The notes under the pieces were generated by a model, which made no database searches, was not told the origin of the DNA, and saw only the letters and a program-made list of their open reading frames with translations. DNA of 64,000 bases, taken from contig NZ_FOAV01000001.1 of the NCBI RefSeq assembly GCF_900109745.1, positions 744,001 through 808,000 of the forward strand. The letters run 5' to 3'. This document shows positions 34,554 through 43,642 of the stretch, piece after piece. The DNA comes from Roseateles sp. YR242. GTDB taxonomy: Bacteria > Pseudomonadota > Gammaproteobacteria > Burkholderiales > Burkholderiaceae_C. Numbering within the stretch: the stretch's first letter is position 1; the number at the start of each line of letters is the position of its first letter. The translations under genes were made by a program, and so were the position numbers.

Positions 34554-36710
34554 TTACAGCGCGCTCATCTCCTTGAGCAGTCGATCGGCCTTGTCCACCA
34601 CCTTCATCTGCCACAGCATGTAGCGTGCATCCAGGCAGATGCTGCGGGTGGTCGCGTCGTTGAACTCCCAGTCGGAGATCAGCGCGTCCAGGGTGCCGTC
34701 GAACAGCAGGCCCACCAGTTCACCCTTGCTGTTGAGCACCGGGGAGCCGCTGTTGCCACCGGTCGTGTCCAGCGTCGCCAGGAAATTGACCGGCACCGAA
34801 TCCAGCGCCTTCACACCGTACTTGTCGAACTGGCGGGCCTTGATGGCCGCCAGTTGCTCGGCCGGCGCATTGAACTCACCCGTACCGGTGTGCTTGGCCA
34901 CAATGCCGCGCAGGGTGGTGAATGCCGTCCACGTCGTGCCGTCGGTTCCGGGGTTGCGGCCCAGCACCTGGCCGAAGCTGACGCGCAGCGTGCTGTTGGC
35001 ATCCGGGTAGACGGCCCGGCCTCGGCTGGCTTCAAAGGCAATCAGCGCCTTCATCGCGCCGGCATAGGCTTCCTGGATACGGCCGGCCAGTTCCTTGTCG
35101 CGCGTCTCGCGCGCTTCGTCGTCCGCATGCAGGGCCACCGCCGCCTTCACCATCACATCGGTGCTGGCTTCGAAAGCGGCCGGGGCCTGGCCCAGCCACG
35201 CCTGACGGCCGCCGGTGTCCGCCAGCTTGGAACCCGCATACAGCTCGTCCACGCGGGCCGCCACGGCAGCAGCGTCCATGCCCTGGCGCAGACCCAGGGC
35301 CGTCAGGAATGCGGCGTTCAGTTGCTCTGCCGGTTGCGCCAGGTACTGCACCAGGAAGTGGCTCACCACCTTCTTGTCGGTGACGGCATCAAAGCGACGT
35401 TCGGACGCGTCCAGCGACTGGCGGCGACGCAGTTGGTCCCGATCTTGATAGCCCGACTTGCGGTCCGCGTCTGGCTTCTGCGCCTGCAGGGCCTGCTCAT
35501 ACAGGTCACGCGCCTGGTTCAGCAGGCTGGGCGTGGCGTAGTTGAGCAGGAAGTCCCGGCGGGCCACGGCCTGGCGTTCAGCCAGCAGACGGTCCACCTC
35601 CACCAGCGAACCCGCATAGAGCTCGCGTCGCTTGGGGTCTGCATTCACCCAGGCGGTGAGCGCCGCATAGGCGGCCTGCTTGTGCGGCAGGATGCCGGCA
35701 CCTGCATAGCTGGCCAGTTGCCCCTGGTAGTTCTTGTAATAGTTGCCCACGCCGGCCACGGTGTTGGCCATCTTGATCTCGGCGTCGCGGCGGCCTGCAG
35801 TGGCTTCGCGGATGGTGGCCAATTGCTCACCCATGGCCTGCACCCGGTGGGGCATTTCCCAGCCGAAGGCAAAGTCTACTTCCGAGGGCAGGCGCAGACG
35901 GTTGGTGCGGCCGGGGTAGCCCGCCACCATCACGAAGTCACGCTCGTTCAGCGGCGAGCTGGCCATCTTCAGGAAGTGCTGCGGCTGGAACGGCTTGTTG
36001 TTGGGGCTGAAGTCGGCCGGCTTGCCATCCGGGCCCACATAGGCACGGTAGAAGCTGTAGTCACCGGTGTGGCGGGGCCACATCCAGTTGTCGGTATCGC
36101 CACCGAACAGGCCCACGCCTTGCGCGGGGGCATGCACCAGGCGCACGTCACGGATCTCCAACTGCTTGATCAGCTGGAATTGCAGGCTGCCGTAGAACGC
36201 ATAGACGTTGCAGCGGTGGCCGGCGTCCTTTTCGCAGTCGGCCACCAGGGCCTTTTCATTCTTCTCGATGGCGTCCAGACGCGCCTTGCCCTTCAGGGTG
36301 GCGGTCTTCGCGTCAATCACCCGGTGGGTGACATCGGTCAAGGCCACCGTCACGAGCACGCGGCTACCGGGGGCGGCTGGCAGTTCGTCCGCCAGCGTCG
36401 GGGCCAGGAAGCCGTTCTTCAACAGGTCACGCTCGGGGGTGGAGTTGACCTGGATGCTGCCGTAGGCGCAGTGGTGGTTCGTCACCACCAGGCCCTGCGG
36501 CGACACGAAGGACGCAGTGCAGCCCCCCAGGCTCACCACGGCCCCCATCGGGTACCCCACGGGGGTGGAGAGTCGAGCCGGGTCAATGGCGAGGCCGGTG
36601 GCCTTCAGGTCCTTGGCGACCTGCGGCAGTTGCTGCGGCATCCACATGCCCTCATGGGCCTGAGCGGAAACCGCCGTCAGGGCCAGGGCGGCCCACATCA
36701 GAGTTTTCAT
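34554..36710 (-). CDS. S46-family dipeptidyl peptidase (DPP7-like)
   Basis: 718 residues with a Sec signal peptide (MKTLMWAALALTAVSAQA, cleavage before HEGMW). The chymotrypsin-like triad of family S46 is visible: H80 in TNHHCAYG, D217 in RHTGDYSFYR, and S654 in GGNSGSPVLN; GGDTDNWMWP precedes the Asp. At the specificity position the sequence reads FDG (G672), as in DPP7 with hydrophobic preference, rather than the Arg of the acid-specific DPP11. The enzyme should act in the periplasm or outer membrane, releasing dipeptides from peptide N-termini. Single gene with its own terminator. Confidence 0.93.
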   Translation of the reverse strand: MKTLMWAALALTAVSAQAHEGMWMPQQLPQVAKDLKATGLAIDPARLSTPVGYPMGAVVSLGGCTASFVSPQGLVVTNHHCAYGSIQVNSTPERDLLKNGFLAPTLADELPAAPGSRVLVTVALTDVTHRVIDAKTATLKGKARLDAIEKNEKALVADCEKDAGHRCNVYAFYGSLQFQLIKQLEIRDVRLVHAPAQGVGLFGGDTDNWMWPRHTGDYSFYRAYVGPDGKPADFSPNNKPFQPQHFLKMASSPLNERDFVMVAGYPGRTNRLRLPSEVDFAFGWEMPHRVQAMGEQLATIREATAGRRDAEIKMANTVAGVGNYYKNYQGQLASYAGAGILPHKQAAYAALTAWVNADPKRRELYAGSLVEVDRLLAERQAVARRDFLLNYATPSLLNQARDLYEQALQAQKPDADRKSGYQDRDQLRRRQSLDASERRFDAVTDKKVVSHFLVQYLAQPAEQLNAAFLTALGLRQGMDAAAVAARVDELYAGSKLADTGGRQAWLGQAPAAFEASTDVMVKAAVALHADDEARETRDKELAGRIQEAYAGAMKALIAFEASRGRAVYPDANSTLRVSFGQVLGRNPGTDGTTWTAFTTLRGIVAKHTGTGEFNAPAEQLAAIKARQFDKYGVKALDSVPVNFLATLDTTGGNSGSPVLNSKGELVGLLFDGTLDALISDWEFNDATTRSICLDARYMLWQMKVVDKADRLLKEMSAL

Positions 36711-37036
36711 GTGCAGGACTCCTGTCCTTACTGATTTTGCGAAGGGCGAACCTTACACGAGGCGCCGGGCAGTGGCCCGTGTGGTTGGACACCCCCCGGA
36801 CCTGAGTGGGTCGCACCCATGACCTGCCGCAAAGTTCACACCTTAGGGATTTCCCTCGTACTGACGGCAAACTTACAATGACCATCGGTACTGTCCTGCT
36901 GCCTTCGAGGCGCCGGCGCCGGTATTTTTTGGCCTCTTTTGCACCGGAGGCCCGCACAACGTCCCGCGCGCAGACCGCCCGGCACGGCTGTTGCATCAGC
37001 GGTGCACTGCCGCATACCCACGCCCAGGAGCCCATC
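36711..37036. other. Gene-free divergent region
   Basis: 326 bp between the S46 peptidase and the small plus-strand gene. A long plus-strand frame crosses part of it but resembles no protein. GGCGCCGGCGCC, a self-complementary 12-mer, lies near 36910. No RNA gene is recognised; the stretch should hold two divergent promoters. Confidence 0.5.
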
Positions 37037-37300
37037 ATGACCCTTCAACAACTCAGCCAGGTCAAGCGCTGGATGGTCATGCACAGCGCGCGCCATCCGG
37101 TGGAGCTGGCAGTCTGGAACCTGGTGCTGACCCTGTGGATGCTGGGCTTCATGGGCGTACCCGGCGCCCTGCTCATCAAGGCCTGGTCGGCGCTGCCGCT
37201 GTGTCTGCTGGCGTGGGTGTTGCCGATGGCCTACACCGGGGGGCGCCGCCGGCTGCATCAGCAAGGGCGGCTGCGCTGCGACTGGCTCACGGCACTCTGA
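37037..37300 (+). CDS. Small membrane protein, unrecognised
   Basis: 87 residues from the ATG at 37037, which has AGGAG six bases upstream; the longer frame from 36806 lacks support. Two hydrophobic segments (about 24-48 and 50-70) suggest a two-pass inner-membrane protein with a basic C-terminal tail (GGRRRLHQQGRLRCDW). No family is recognised. It stands alone between the S46 peptidase and the TPR gene. Confidence 0.6.
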   Translation: MTLQQLSQVKRWMVMHSARHPVELAVWNLVLTLWMLGFMGVPGALLIKAWSALPLCLLAWVLPMAYTGGRRRLHQQGRLRCDWLTAL

Positions 37301-37374
37301 GTCACAAAGAGCCGCCCCGGTCCCCTGTCCCGGTGAGCCGCTCGGCCGCCAGCATGAGGGCCTACGGAGCATTA

Positions 37375-37400
37375 GGGGCTTGGGGGCTTGGGGGCTTGGG
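37375..37400 (+). other. G-quadruplex-capable repeat
   Basis: Four G-runs (GGGG, GGGGG, GGGGG, GGG) separated by CTT on the plus strand. This fits the G3+N1-7 quadruplex pattern with unusually short loops. It lies five bases past the stop of the minus-strand TPR gene, in its 3' untranslated region. Confidence 0.7.
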
Positions 37401-37404
37401 AACC

Positions 37405-38151
37405 TTAGGGGGCCTTGCGTGCCGCACGCAAGCGGCGCATGACCGGCTCATTCAGTTGACGCGTCAGCTTGTTCCATTTGGCGCTCAACTTGTCGATCCG
37501 GGCGAGCAACGGGCCAGCGGTGGCCGTGTCGCCCGTCTGCAGTGCCCAGATGGCGTGCTCGGCCCACACCTCGACGCTGCCGAAGCGGTCGCTGGCGGAT
37601 TCGAATTCGGCCCGCGCCTCCACCGCGCGGTTCAAGGCGGCCAGGCTGCGCGCAGTCAGCAGCGACACGGATTCGGCCCGGAACGTGGCCTGTTCTGCAC
37701 GGATGCTGGTCAGGTGCTCCAGCGCCCTGGCGGCATCACCTGCAGCCAGGAAGGCGCGGGCGGCCCCCAGGCGGATTTCCAGATCCCTGGCGAACGGCCC
37801 CTGCAGGCAGGCCTGATAACGCTCGGCGGCCTGCTGGGCTTCCCCCGCGTCCAGCAGGGCCGCCGCCAGCCGCATCTGGTTTTGGGCCGTGGGCGTGTCG
37901 TCGAAGGCGGCGTACGCCTCGCGCAGTTCGCGCCCCGGGTCCATGGCCCGTGCGGCGGAACGGACCACCTTGCGCGCGCCATGCTCCAGCCGTGAGTGCG
38001 GCAGGATGATCACGAACAGGTAGACCAGGCTCCCCAGCATCGGGAACGAAAACAGGATGATCAGCCAGTACAACTGCTGGCCATGACGCACCACATGAAC
38101 GGCGCAGAACAGCGCCAGCAGAACGTGCAAACCAAGACCGACGAAGGGCAT
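37405..38151 (-). CDS. Membrane-anchored tetratricopeptide repeat protein
   Basis: 248 residues. Two N-terminal hydrophobic segments (about 4-20 and 28-50; LYWLIILFSFPMLGSLVYLF) resemble the small two-helix anchor seen at the N-terminus of cardiolipin synthases. From about residue 70 the protein is helical with TPR-like pairs (AALLDAGEAQQAAERYQACLQGP; ARAFLAAGDAARALEHL). It is probably a scaffold on the inner membrane; the partner is unknown. Its 3' end abuts a G-rich repeat. Confidence 0.75.
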   Translation of the reverse strand: MPFVGLGLHVLLALFCAVHVVRHGQQLYWLIILFSFPMLGSLVYLFVIILPHSRLEHGARKVVRSAARAMDPGRELREAYAAFDDTPTAQNQMRLAAALLDAGEAQQAAERYQACLQGPFARDLEIRLGAARAFLAAGDAARALEHLTSIRAEQATFRAESVSLLTARSLAALNRAVEARAEFESASDRFGSVEVWAEHAIWALQTGDTATAGPLLARIDKLSAKWNKLTRQLNEPVMRRLRAARKAP

Positions 38152-38213
38152 CGTCGCCTCCCTCTACGCTTTGATATTTGTTGGAGGCAAGATTGTCGCG
38201 GCAGGAACATGAC

Positions 38214-38244
38214 AAAGGCCCTCCGGGCAAACTCCAGGAGGGCC
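38214..38244 (-). terminator. Hairpin terminator, minus strand
   Basis: Perfect 8-bp stem GGCCCTCC / GGAGGGCC with a 12-base loop; on the minus strand it is followed by TTTGT. It lies about 65 bp past the stop of the gene at 38311. Confidence 0.6.
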
Positions 38245-38310
38245 AAGCGTGCGATCTTCGCGACGGTCTCTATGCAGCGCTTCTATGAAAGCGTCGGCGT
38301 CGCGCCAAGG

Positions 38311-38616
38311 TCAATGCACCAAGCCGATCCATTCACCACGGCGCTGAAAGCTGTCAAACACTTGCTGGGCCAGGGCCTGCAGCGTCGCGTCGCCACGTGC
38401 GTGAGCCTGGGCCAGGCGCTCCAGGGCGTAATGGCGGTCGTAAACCATACGGGTGGCCTGCAGGCTCATGCCTTGTTCAACCATCAGGTCTTCCAGGCGC
38501 CAGAGGTCGTCCATGCCCGTCGGGCCGGCCACGGTCAGGCCAAGATCCTGCACCAGTCCCCAGGGGGCTTGGGCGGTTTCGGGCATCAGGTGGGGCGGGA
38601 TGGCGGTGATGTGCAT
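38311..38616 (-). CDS. Conserved-looking hypothetical protein
   Basis: 101 residues from the ATG with CGAGG eight bases upstream (MHITAIPPHLMPETAQAPWG); longer starts reach into the dCMP deaminase gene. The sequence is acidic to neutral, helical and soluble (WRLEDLMVEQGMSLQATRMVYDRHYALERLAQAH). No family is recognised. It follows the deaminase gene on the same strand, probably in one transcript ended by the hairpin at 38214. Confidence 0.55.
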   Translation of the reverse strand: MHITAIPPHLMPETAQAPWGLVQDLGLTVAGPTGMDDLWRLEDLMVEQGMSLQATRMVYDRHYALERLAQAHARGDATLQALAQQVFDSFQRRGEWIGLVH

Positions 38617-38731
38617 GGCGGCCTCGTGCAGGCAAGTTCGCAGGGTCTGGACGCCATGATGCGCCGCCATCCGCAGAACTTGAGCCGGAAAAGCCGGGGA
38701 ATTCCAGGCCAGTTCCGGTGATCCCCTGTGG

Positions 38732-39253
38732 TCAGCGCGTGGGCTTGGCAATAAAGCCGGACAACTCCTGGCACCAACTGGCCGCGCGCTGCTCCATCTC
38801 CTGCAAGGCCAGCACCTCGATGCGGGCGTCCTGAAGCATCTTGGCGGACGCCTCGTTCAGCGCCACCTGATGGCTCTTCTTTTCCAGATAGACCACCCGC
38901 TGGATCCCCACCTGGATGATGGACTGCACGCAGCGCGGGCACGGGTACTGGGTGGTGTAGATGGTGCTGCCGGTGAGTGGCAGCACCACGCAATTCAGGA
39001 TGGCGTTGACCTCGGCATGCACGATGTAGCTGTGCCGGGAGTGCAGCGGATCGTTGTCGTTGTCGGACCAGTAGGCCGGGTCGTTGTCGTCGCAGCCACG
39101 CGGCAGGCCGTTGTAGCCCACGCCCACGATCTTGTAGTCCGCGCTGGCAATGCAGGCGCCATTGCGCTTGCGGCTGTCCTTGGAGCGGGCACTGGCCAGC
39201 AGCGCCACCCCCATGAACATGGAGTGCCAATCGATCAGCGGTTGGTTGTCCAT
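38732..39253 (-). CDS. dCMP deaminase family protein
   Basis: 173 residues. The zinc-dependent cytidine/deoxycytidylate deaminase fold is clear: SRKRNGACIASADYKIVGVGYNG at the N-terminus, the zinc and catalytic motif HAEVNAILN, and PCPRCVQSIIQVGI with the two Cys ligands. dCMP deaminases convert dCMP to dUMP for thymidylate synthesis; related ComE-type proteins share this length. Start ATG at 39253; 41 bp after rnhA. Confidence 0.88.
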   Translation of the reverse strand: MDNQPLIDWHSMFMGVALLASARSKDSRKRNGACIASADYKIVGVGYNGLPRGCDDNDPAYWSDNDNDPLHSRHSYIVHAEVNAILNCVVLPLTGSTIYTTQYPCPRCVQSIIQVGIQRVVYLEKKSHQVALNEASAKMLQDARIEVLALQEMEQRAASWCQELSGFIAKPTR

Positions 39254-39294
39254 CAGCTTGTCGGTCTATGGATGCTTGTCCAGGCCCGCCGTCG

Positions 39295-39771
39295 TCAGCG
39301 GCCCGCCATGCCCACACCCTTGTTGGCCAGCGCATCTGCGCGCTCGTTGCCAGGGTCGCCCGCATGGCCCTTCACCCAGCGCCATTCCACCTGATGCAGC
39401 TTGCGCAGGGCCTCCAGCCGTTGCCACAAGTCCGCATTCTTCACTGGCTTGCCATCGGCGGTCTTCCAGCCACGGCGCTGCCAGCCACTGATCCATTCGG
39501 TCATGCCTTTGCGGACATATTCGCTGTCCGTGTAGATGACGATGTTGCAGGTGCGCTTGAGCGAGGTCAGTGCCTCAATCACGGCGGTGAGCTCCATGCG
39601 GTTGTTGGTGGTGTTGGCCTCACCACCGCACAGTTCCTTCTCGTGCCCGCCGCTGCTGAGCCAGGCGCCCCAACCGCCCGGGCCGGGATTGCCCTTGCAG
39701 GCCCCATCGGTATAGATGACGACGCTGGGTTTGCTGATCTGGGGCGCCGCAGGCGCGGAAACTTCGCTCAT
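39295..39771 (-). CDS. rnhA: Ribonuclease HI
   Basis: 158 residues from ATG 39771; a TTG at 39804 would add 11 residues. The four acidic catalytic residues are visible in [41 protein letters not shown] and [14 protein letters not shown]. It degrades RNA in RNA-DNA hybrids, removing R-loops and primers. Adjacent to the methyltransferase and gloB genes, an order conserved in proteobacteria. Confidence 0.96.
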   Translation of the reverse strand: MSEVSAPAAPQISKPSVVIYTDGACKGNPGPGGWGAWLSSGGHEKELCGGEANTTNNRMELTAVIEALTSLKRTCNIVIYTDSEYVRKGMTEWISGWQRRGWKTADGKPVKNADLWQRLEALRKLHQVEWRWVKGHAGDPGNERADALANKGVGMAGR

Positions 39772-39869
39772 GGTGTTCTGATTCTGTGCTTCAAAAAGGC
39801 TCAATCCGCCTGGGCTGGATGCGGAGGGATCGGTGCTGCTGTGCTGACGCTGATGTGGTTAGTGGCTGG

Positions 39870-39930
39870 TGCTGTTCGTGACGGTGTCGTTCATGGCGGG
39901 TGTCGTTCGTGACGAGTGTCATTCGTGACG
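39870..39930. repeat. Four imperfect copies of a 15-16-bp tandem repeat
   Basis: Units of the type GTGTCGTTCGTGACG occur four times between rnhA and the methyltransferase gene, with scattered single-base changes. Nothing else is seen in this 163-bp gap. Confidence 0.75.
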
Positions 39931-39934
39931 GCTG

Positions 39935-40900
39935 CTATTGCGGCTCGTGTTCATGCTGGCGCTGATGCGGTTGCTGGTTCAGGGCCACCGCCGGCGCCGT
40001 CTTGGTGCCCCGGGTTTTCTTGCGGGCCATGCCCACCAGGCGCATGCCGTGCACACGCTTGACCGCCACCACCCCGTACAAGGCGCCCAGCACCGTCCAC
40101 CACTTGCTGCCGGGTTTCTCCAGCCACTGCCAGCGGTCCAGCCAGACCTGACTGAGCAAAGGCGGCCGATAACAACCGAAGGCGGCACGTTCCACCTCAA
40201 AAGAGAGCAGACGCAACCAATCCCGAAGACGCCAGTAGCCAATGTATTCGCCTTCAGCTGGGAGATACAGGCGGGCATCTGCCCCCGCCTCCTTGGAGAC
40301 GCGACTGAACATTCGCCCGTTCACCCGGGCCAGATTCTGCCTCAGCGCCCACAGGCTGGCCGGATTGAGCCCCAAGATCACCACACGCCCCTCCGGCCGC
40401 AGCACCCGCTCCACTTCGCGCAAACAGCGATGGGAGTCGGAGGCCAACTCCAAAGTGTGGGGAAGTACGACCAGATCGAGGCTGTTGGCTTCAAATGGCA
40501 GCGCCTCGAACTCGCAATACAGTGCCACCCGTTCCGGCTTGGGCAGGGCTTGAGGCTCCGCTCGTACATTCAGCGCCAAGGGTGGCGGCCCTCCCGCCAT
40601 ACTCGCGCCCCCCGAAACGAACGCTTCCTGGCCAGGCTCCACCAAGTGGTTCAGCGCCAGCCAGCGGTGGGGCATGCGGTTGGCACGCAGGCCTTCGAGT
40701 TGCGGCAGGCCCAGTTGGACGGCGTGAAAGCCGAACAGGTCCACCACGGCTGCATCGATGAAGGATTGTTCCCAGCCGAGCAGGTAGCGGCCGGGTGGCG
40801 TACGCAACCACGCCGCCAGCGCCTCGGCCGCCAAGCCGGGTGCAGGCAGCACCGACTCTACAATCGGCGCCGGGTCATCGTCCTGGCTCGCTCTCGTCAT
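39935..40900 (-). CDS. Class I SAM-dependent methyltransferase
   Basis: 321 residues from ATG 40900; the longer frame overlaps gloB and is not coding there. The classic motif I is degenerate, but the region FEALPFEANSLDLVVLPHTLELASD and the post-motif HRCLREVERVLRPEGRVVILGLNPASLW are typical of Methyltransf_11 proteins found next to gloB and rnhA. The C-terminus is basic and Gln/His-rich. The substrate is unknown. Divergent from gloB with 12 bp between start codons, so promoters overlap coding sequence. Confidence 0.82.
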   Translation of the reverse strand: MTRASQDDDPAPIVESVLPAPGLAAEALAAWLRTPPGRYLLGWEQSFIDAAVVDLFGFHAVQLGLPQLEGLRANRMPHRWLALNHLVEPGQEAFVSGGASMAGGPPPLALNVRAEPQALPKPERVALYCEFEALPFEANSLDLVVLPHTLELASDSHRCLREVERVLRPEGRVVILGLNPASLWALRQNLARVNGRMFSRVSKEAGADARLYLPAEGEYIGYWRLRDWLRLLSFEVERAAFGCYRPPLLSQVWLDRWQWLEKPGSKWWTVLGALYGVVAVKRVHGMRLVGMARKKTRGTKTAPAVALNQQPHQRQHEHEPQ

Positions 40901-40912
40901 GGCTTGGACCAC

Positions 40913-41692
40913 ATGGAACTGGTTGCCCTTCCCGCTTTCAACGACAACTACATCTGGCTGCTGCACAACGGCCGGCAGGCGCTCGTCGTCGACCCGGGCG
41001 AAGCCGCCCCGGTGACGCAGGCACTGCAAGCCCGGGGGCTGCAGCTCCAGGGCATTCTAGTGACGCACCACCATGGCGATCATGTCGGTGGCCTGCAGGA
41101 ACTGACGGGAATCCTGGCACCCGCCGCGCGGGTATGGGGTCCGGCCCACGAAAAAATGCCGGTTCCCATCGTCCCGCTCAACGGCGGTGACCACTTCGAA
41201 TGCCTGGGCCAACGCATCGAGGTGTTGGACGTCCCCGGTCACACGGCCGGCCACATCGCCTTCTACCTGCCTTCCATGCCCGGCAGCCCGGTGCTGTTCT
41301 GCGGAGATACCCTGTTCTCCGCCGGTTGTGGCCGGCTGTTCGAAGGGACGGCCGCGCAGATGTATCACTCGTTGTCGCAACTGGCCGCGCTGCCCGGCGA
41401 CACCCGTGTTTGCTGTGCGCACGAATACACCTTGTCCAATCTGCGTTTTGCACGGACAGTCGAGCCCGACAACGAGGCGATCGTGCGGCATGAGGCCTGG
41501 TGCCAGGCCATGCGTGCACAGCATCAGCCCACCTTGCCCTCCACGCTGTCGTTGGAGCTTCAGATCAACCCCTTCCTGCGCTGCGGCCATGCCCCGGTCC
41601 GACATGCTGCGCAGCGCTTCGATCCGCAGGTCGGTGCCGACCCTGTGTCTGTACTAGCCGGCCTGCGCCAATGGAAGAACGAATTCCGATGA
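40913..41692 (+). CDS. gloB: Hydroxyacylglutathione hydrolase (glyoxalase II)
   Basis: 259 residues from ATG 40913. The metallo-beta-lactamase fold shows THHHGDHVGG, the HTAGHIAF and FCGDTLFSAGCGRLFEGT motifs and CCAHEYTLSNLRFA, all metal- or substrate-binding in GloB. It hydrolyses S-D-lactoylglutathione to D-lactate and glutathione, the second step of methylglyoxal detoxification. Its stop overlaps the start of mltD (ATGA). Confidence 0.96.
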   Translation: MELVALPAFNDNYIWLLHNGRQALVVDPGEAAPVTQALQARGLQLQGILVTHHHGDHVGGLQELTGILAPAARVWGPAHEKMPVPIVPLNGGDHFECLGQRIEVLDVPGHTAGHIAFYLPSMPGSPVLFCGDTLFSAGCGRLFEGTAAQMYHSLSQLAALPGDTRVCCAHEYTLSNLRFARTVEPDNEAIVRHEAWCQAMRAQHQPTLPSTLSLELQINPFLRCGHAPVRHAAQRFDPQVGADPVSVLAGLRQWKNEFR

Positions 41693-43461
41693 ACCGACTG
41701 CCCCTCCCCGCCACGACTGCCGCCACGCCCACCGCCCATGCCCGCCGCATGTTCCGCCCGGCGCTGACCGCTTTGGCTGCCGTGGTGTCGCTGGCGCTGG
41801 CCGCTTGTGCCGGCGTTCCGCGCTCACCTCAGGCCGATGCCAGCGCCCCGGCGGACCCCGCCGCCCCGGGCGTGGCCGCCTCCGCCGTGGTGGCTGCGGC
41901 CCAGCCGCCCGGCCTGCCCAGCGCGGCGGTGGCTGCCGCTGCCGCAGCTTCCGGCGTGCCCAAGCCCGAGGAGAAGCTGGACGTCCTGCTGGAAGACAAT
42001 CTCAATCCCGGCGAGAAGGTCGACCTCGACGCGCCCAAGACCCATGTGGATCTGTGGGCCCGTATCCGCTCGGGCATGGCCATGCCGGAGCTGGACAACG
42101 ACCTCGTCCGCAAGGCCGAGGACTGGTACAGCACCCGTCCGGAGTACGTCAGCCGCATGACCGGCCGTGGCAGCCTCTATCTCTATCACGTGGTCGAGGA
42201 AGTCGAGAAACGCGGCATGCCGACCGAGCTGGCCCTGCTGCCGTTTGTCGAAAGCGCGTTCCGCGCCGATGCCCAGTCCAACGCCAAGGCGGTGGGCATG
42301 TGGCAATTCATGCCCGCCACCGGCCGGGACTTCGACCTCAAGCAGAACATCTTCCGCGACGACCGCCGCGACGTGCTGGCCTCCACCCGCGCCGCGCTGG
42401 ACTACCTGCAGCGACTGAACAAGATGTTCGATGGCGACTGGCAACTCGCGCTGGCGGCCTACAACTGGGGTCAGGGCAACGTGGCCCGCGCCGTGGCACG
42501 CAACCAGAAGCTGGGCCTGCCCGCGGATTACGACAACATCCGCATGCCGGACGAGACCCGGTACTACCTGCCCAAGCTGCAGGCCATCAAGAACATCGTC
42601 ATGCATCCGGAGACCTTCGGGCTGGATCTGCCGGCGGTCGCCAACCATCCCTACTTCCTGTCGGTGAATATCGACCGGGACATCGATGTGAGCCTGGCCG
42701 CCCAGCTGGCCGCGCTGGATGAAGAGACCTTCCGGCAGTTCAACCCGCAGATGAACAAACCGGTGATCCTGGCGGCCAGCAGCGGGCAGATCCTGCTGCC
42801 TTACGACAACGCCAGCACCTTTGTCGCCAACCTGGAGAGGCACCGTGGCGCGCTGGCCACCTGGACCGCCTGGGTGGTGCCGCGCACCATGAAGCCGGCC
42901 GATGCTGCCAAGCAGGTGGGCATGAGCGAGACCGGGCTGCGCGAGATCAACCGCATCCCGGCGCGCATGCTGGTGAAGCAGGGCTCCACCCTGCTGGTGC
43001 CCCGCACCGCTTCCCGTGACCGCGATGTCTCCGAACACCTGGCCGACAACGCCAGCATCATGTTTGCGCCGGACGTGCCGCCGCTGCGCCGCGTGATGCT
43101 CAAGGCCGGCCGCGGCGACTCGGTCGCCACCGTGGCCCGCCGCTACCGGCTGGGCACCACCCAGGTGGCGCAGTGGAACCGGGTGAGCACCAAGGCCAGC
43201 TTCAAGCCGGGCCAGGCCGTGGTGGTGTACTTGCGCGAAAACCAGGCGGTGCTGGCGGAGGGCGGGGCAGCCGCCTCCACCCCGAACCGCAAGACCGTCA
43301 AGCCGACCGCCACGCGCACCACCACCAAGGTGGCCGCGAAGAGCACGCGCAACGCCACCGGCAGCACTGGCAAGAACCGGGGCGCCAAGGTGGCCGCAGG
43401 CCGCAGCGGGGGTGGTGGCGTGGCCTCCGCCAAGACCAAGGGCGCGGCCACCCTGCAATGA
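41689..43461 (+). CDS. mltD: Membrane-bound lytic murein transglycosylase D (lipoprotein)
   Basis: 590 residues from the ATG overlapping the gloB stop. A lipoprotein signal ends in the lipobox LAAC (SLALAACAGV); a later ATG at 41749 would give a tidier signal peptide. A linker rich in Ala/Pro leads to the family 1 transglycosylase domain with the catalytic Glu in LLPFVESAFRADAQSNAKAVGMW, QFMPATG and LALAAYNWGQGNV. LysM-like peptidoglycan-binding segments follow (about 395-530). The last 60 residues are basic and Thr/Lys/Gly-rich. It cleaves peptidoglycan glycan strands, releasing 1,6-anhydromuropeptides. Confidence 0.94.
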   Translation: MNRLPLPATTAATPTAHARRMFRPALTALAAVVSLALAACAGVPRSPQADASAPADPAAPGVAASAVVAAAQPPGLPSAAVAAAAAASGVPKPEEKLDVLLEDNLNPGEKVDLDAPKTHVDLWARIRSGMAMPELDNDLVRKAEDWYSTRPEYVSRMTGRGSLYLYHVVEEVEKRGMPTELALLPFVESAFRADAQSNAKAVGMWQFMPATGRDFDLKQNIFRDDRRDVLASTRAALDYLQRLNKMFDGDWQLALAAYNWGQGNVARAVARNQKLGLPADYDNIRMPDETRYYLPKLQAIKNIVMHPETFGLDLPAVANHPYFLSVNIDRDIDVSLAAQLAALDEETFRQFNPQMNKPVILAASSGQILLPYDNASTFVANLERHRGALATWTAWVVPRTMKPADAAKQVGMSETGLREINRIPARMLVKQGSTLLVPRTASRDRDVSEHLADNASIMFAPDVPPLRRVMLKAGRGDSVATVARRYRLGTTQVAQWNRVSTKASFKPGQAVVVYLRENQAVLAEGGAAASTPNRKTVKPTATRTTTKVAAKSTRNATGSTGKNRGAKVAAGRSGGGGVASAKTKGAATLQ

Positions 43462-43525
43462 GCCTGCGGCGCGGCTGCGGGCTTCACAACCCCTCGCGCA
43501 ACGGTACGAAACCGTAGGAACATTG

Positions 43526-43552
43526 AAAAGGCGCTCCGAGGAGCGCCTTTTT
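43526..43552 (+). terminator. Rho-independent terminator after mltD
   Basis: Stem AGGCGCTC / GAGCGCCT with a CGAG loop, flanked by AAA and followed by TTTTT. Located 65 bp past the mltD stop. Confidence 0.9.
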
Positions 43553-43642
43553 CATGGGCCGTTCAGGGCGCCCGCTTTCAGAGCGCCGGCTTTCGCCAGG
43601 AGGCAGAGGAAGAGGTTTCAGGCCCCTGCCGCGCCAGCCACC

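Noticed and set aside
34482-36734. 750-codon plus-strand frame opposite the S46 peptidase
   Set aside because: The minus-strand product has a signal peptide and a full catalytic triad; the plus-strand frame has none.
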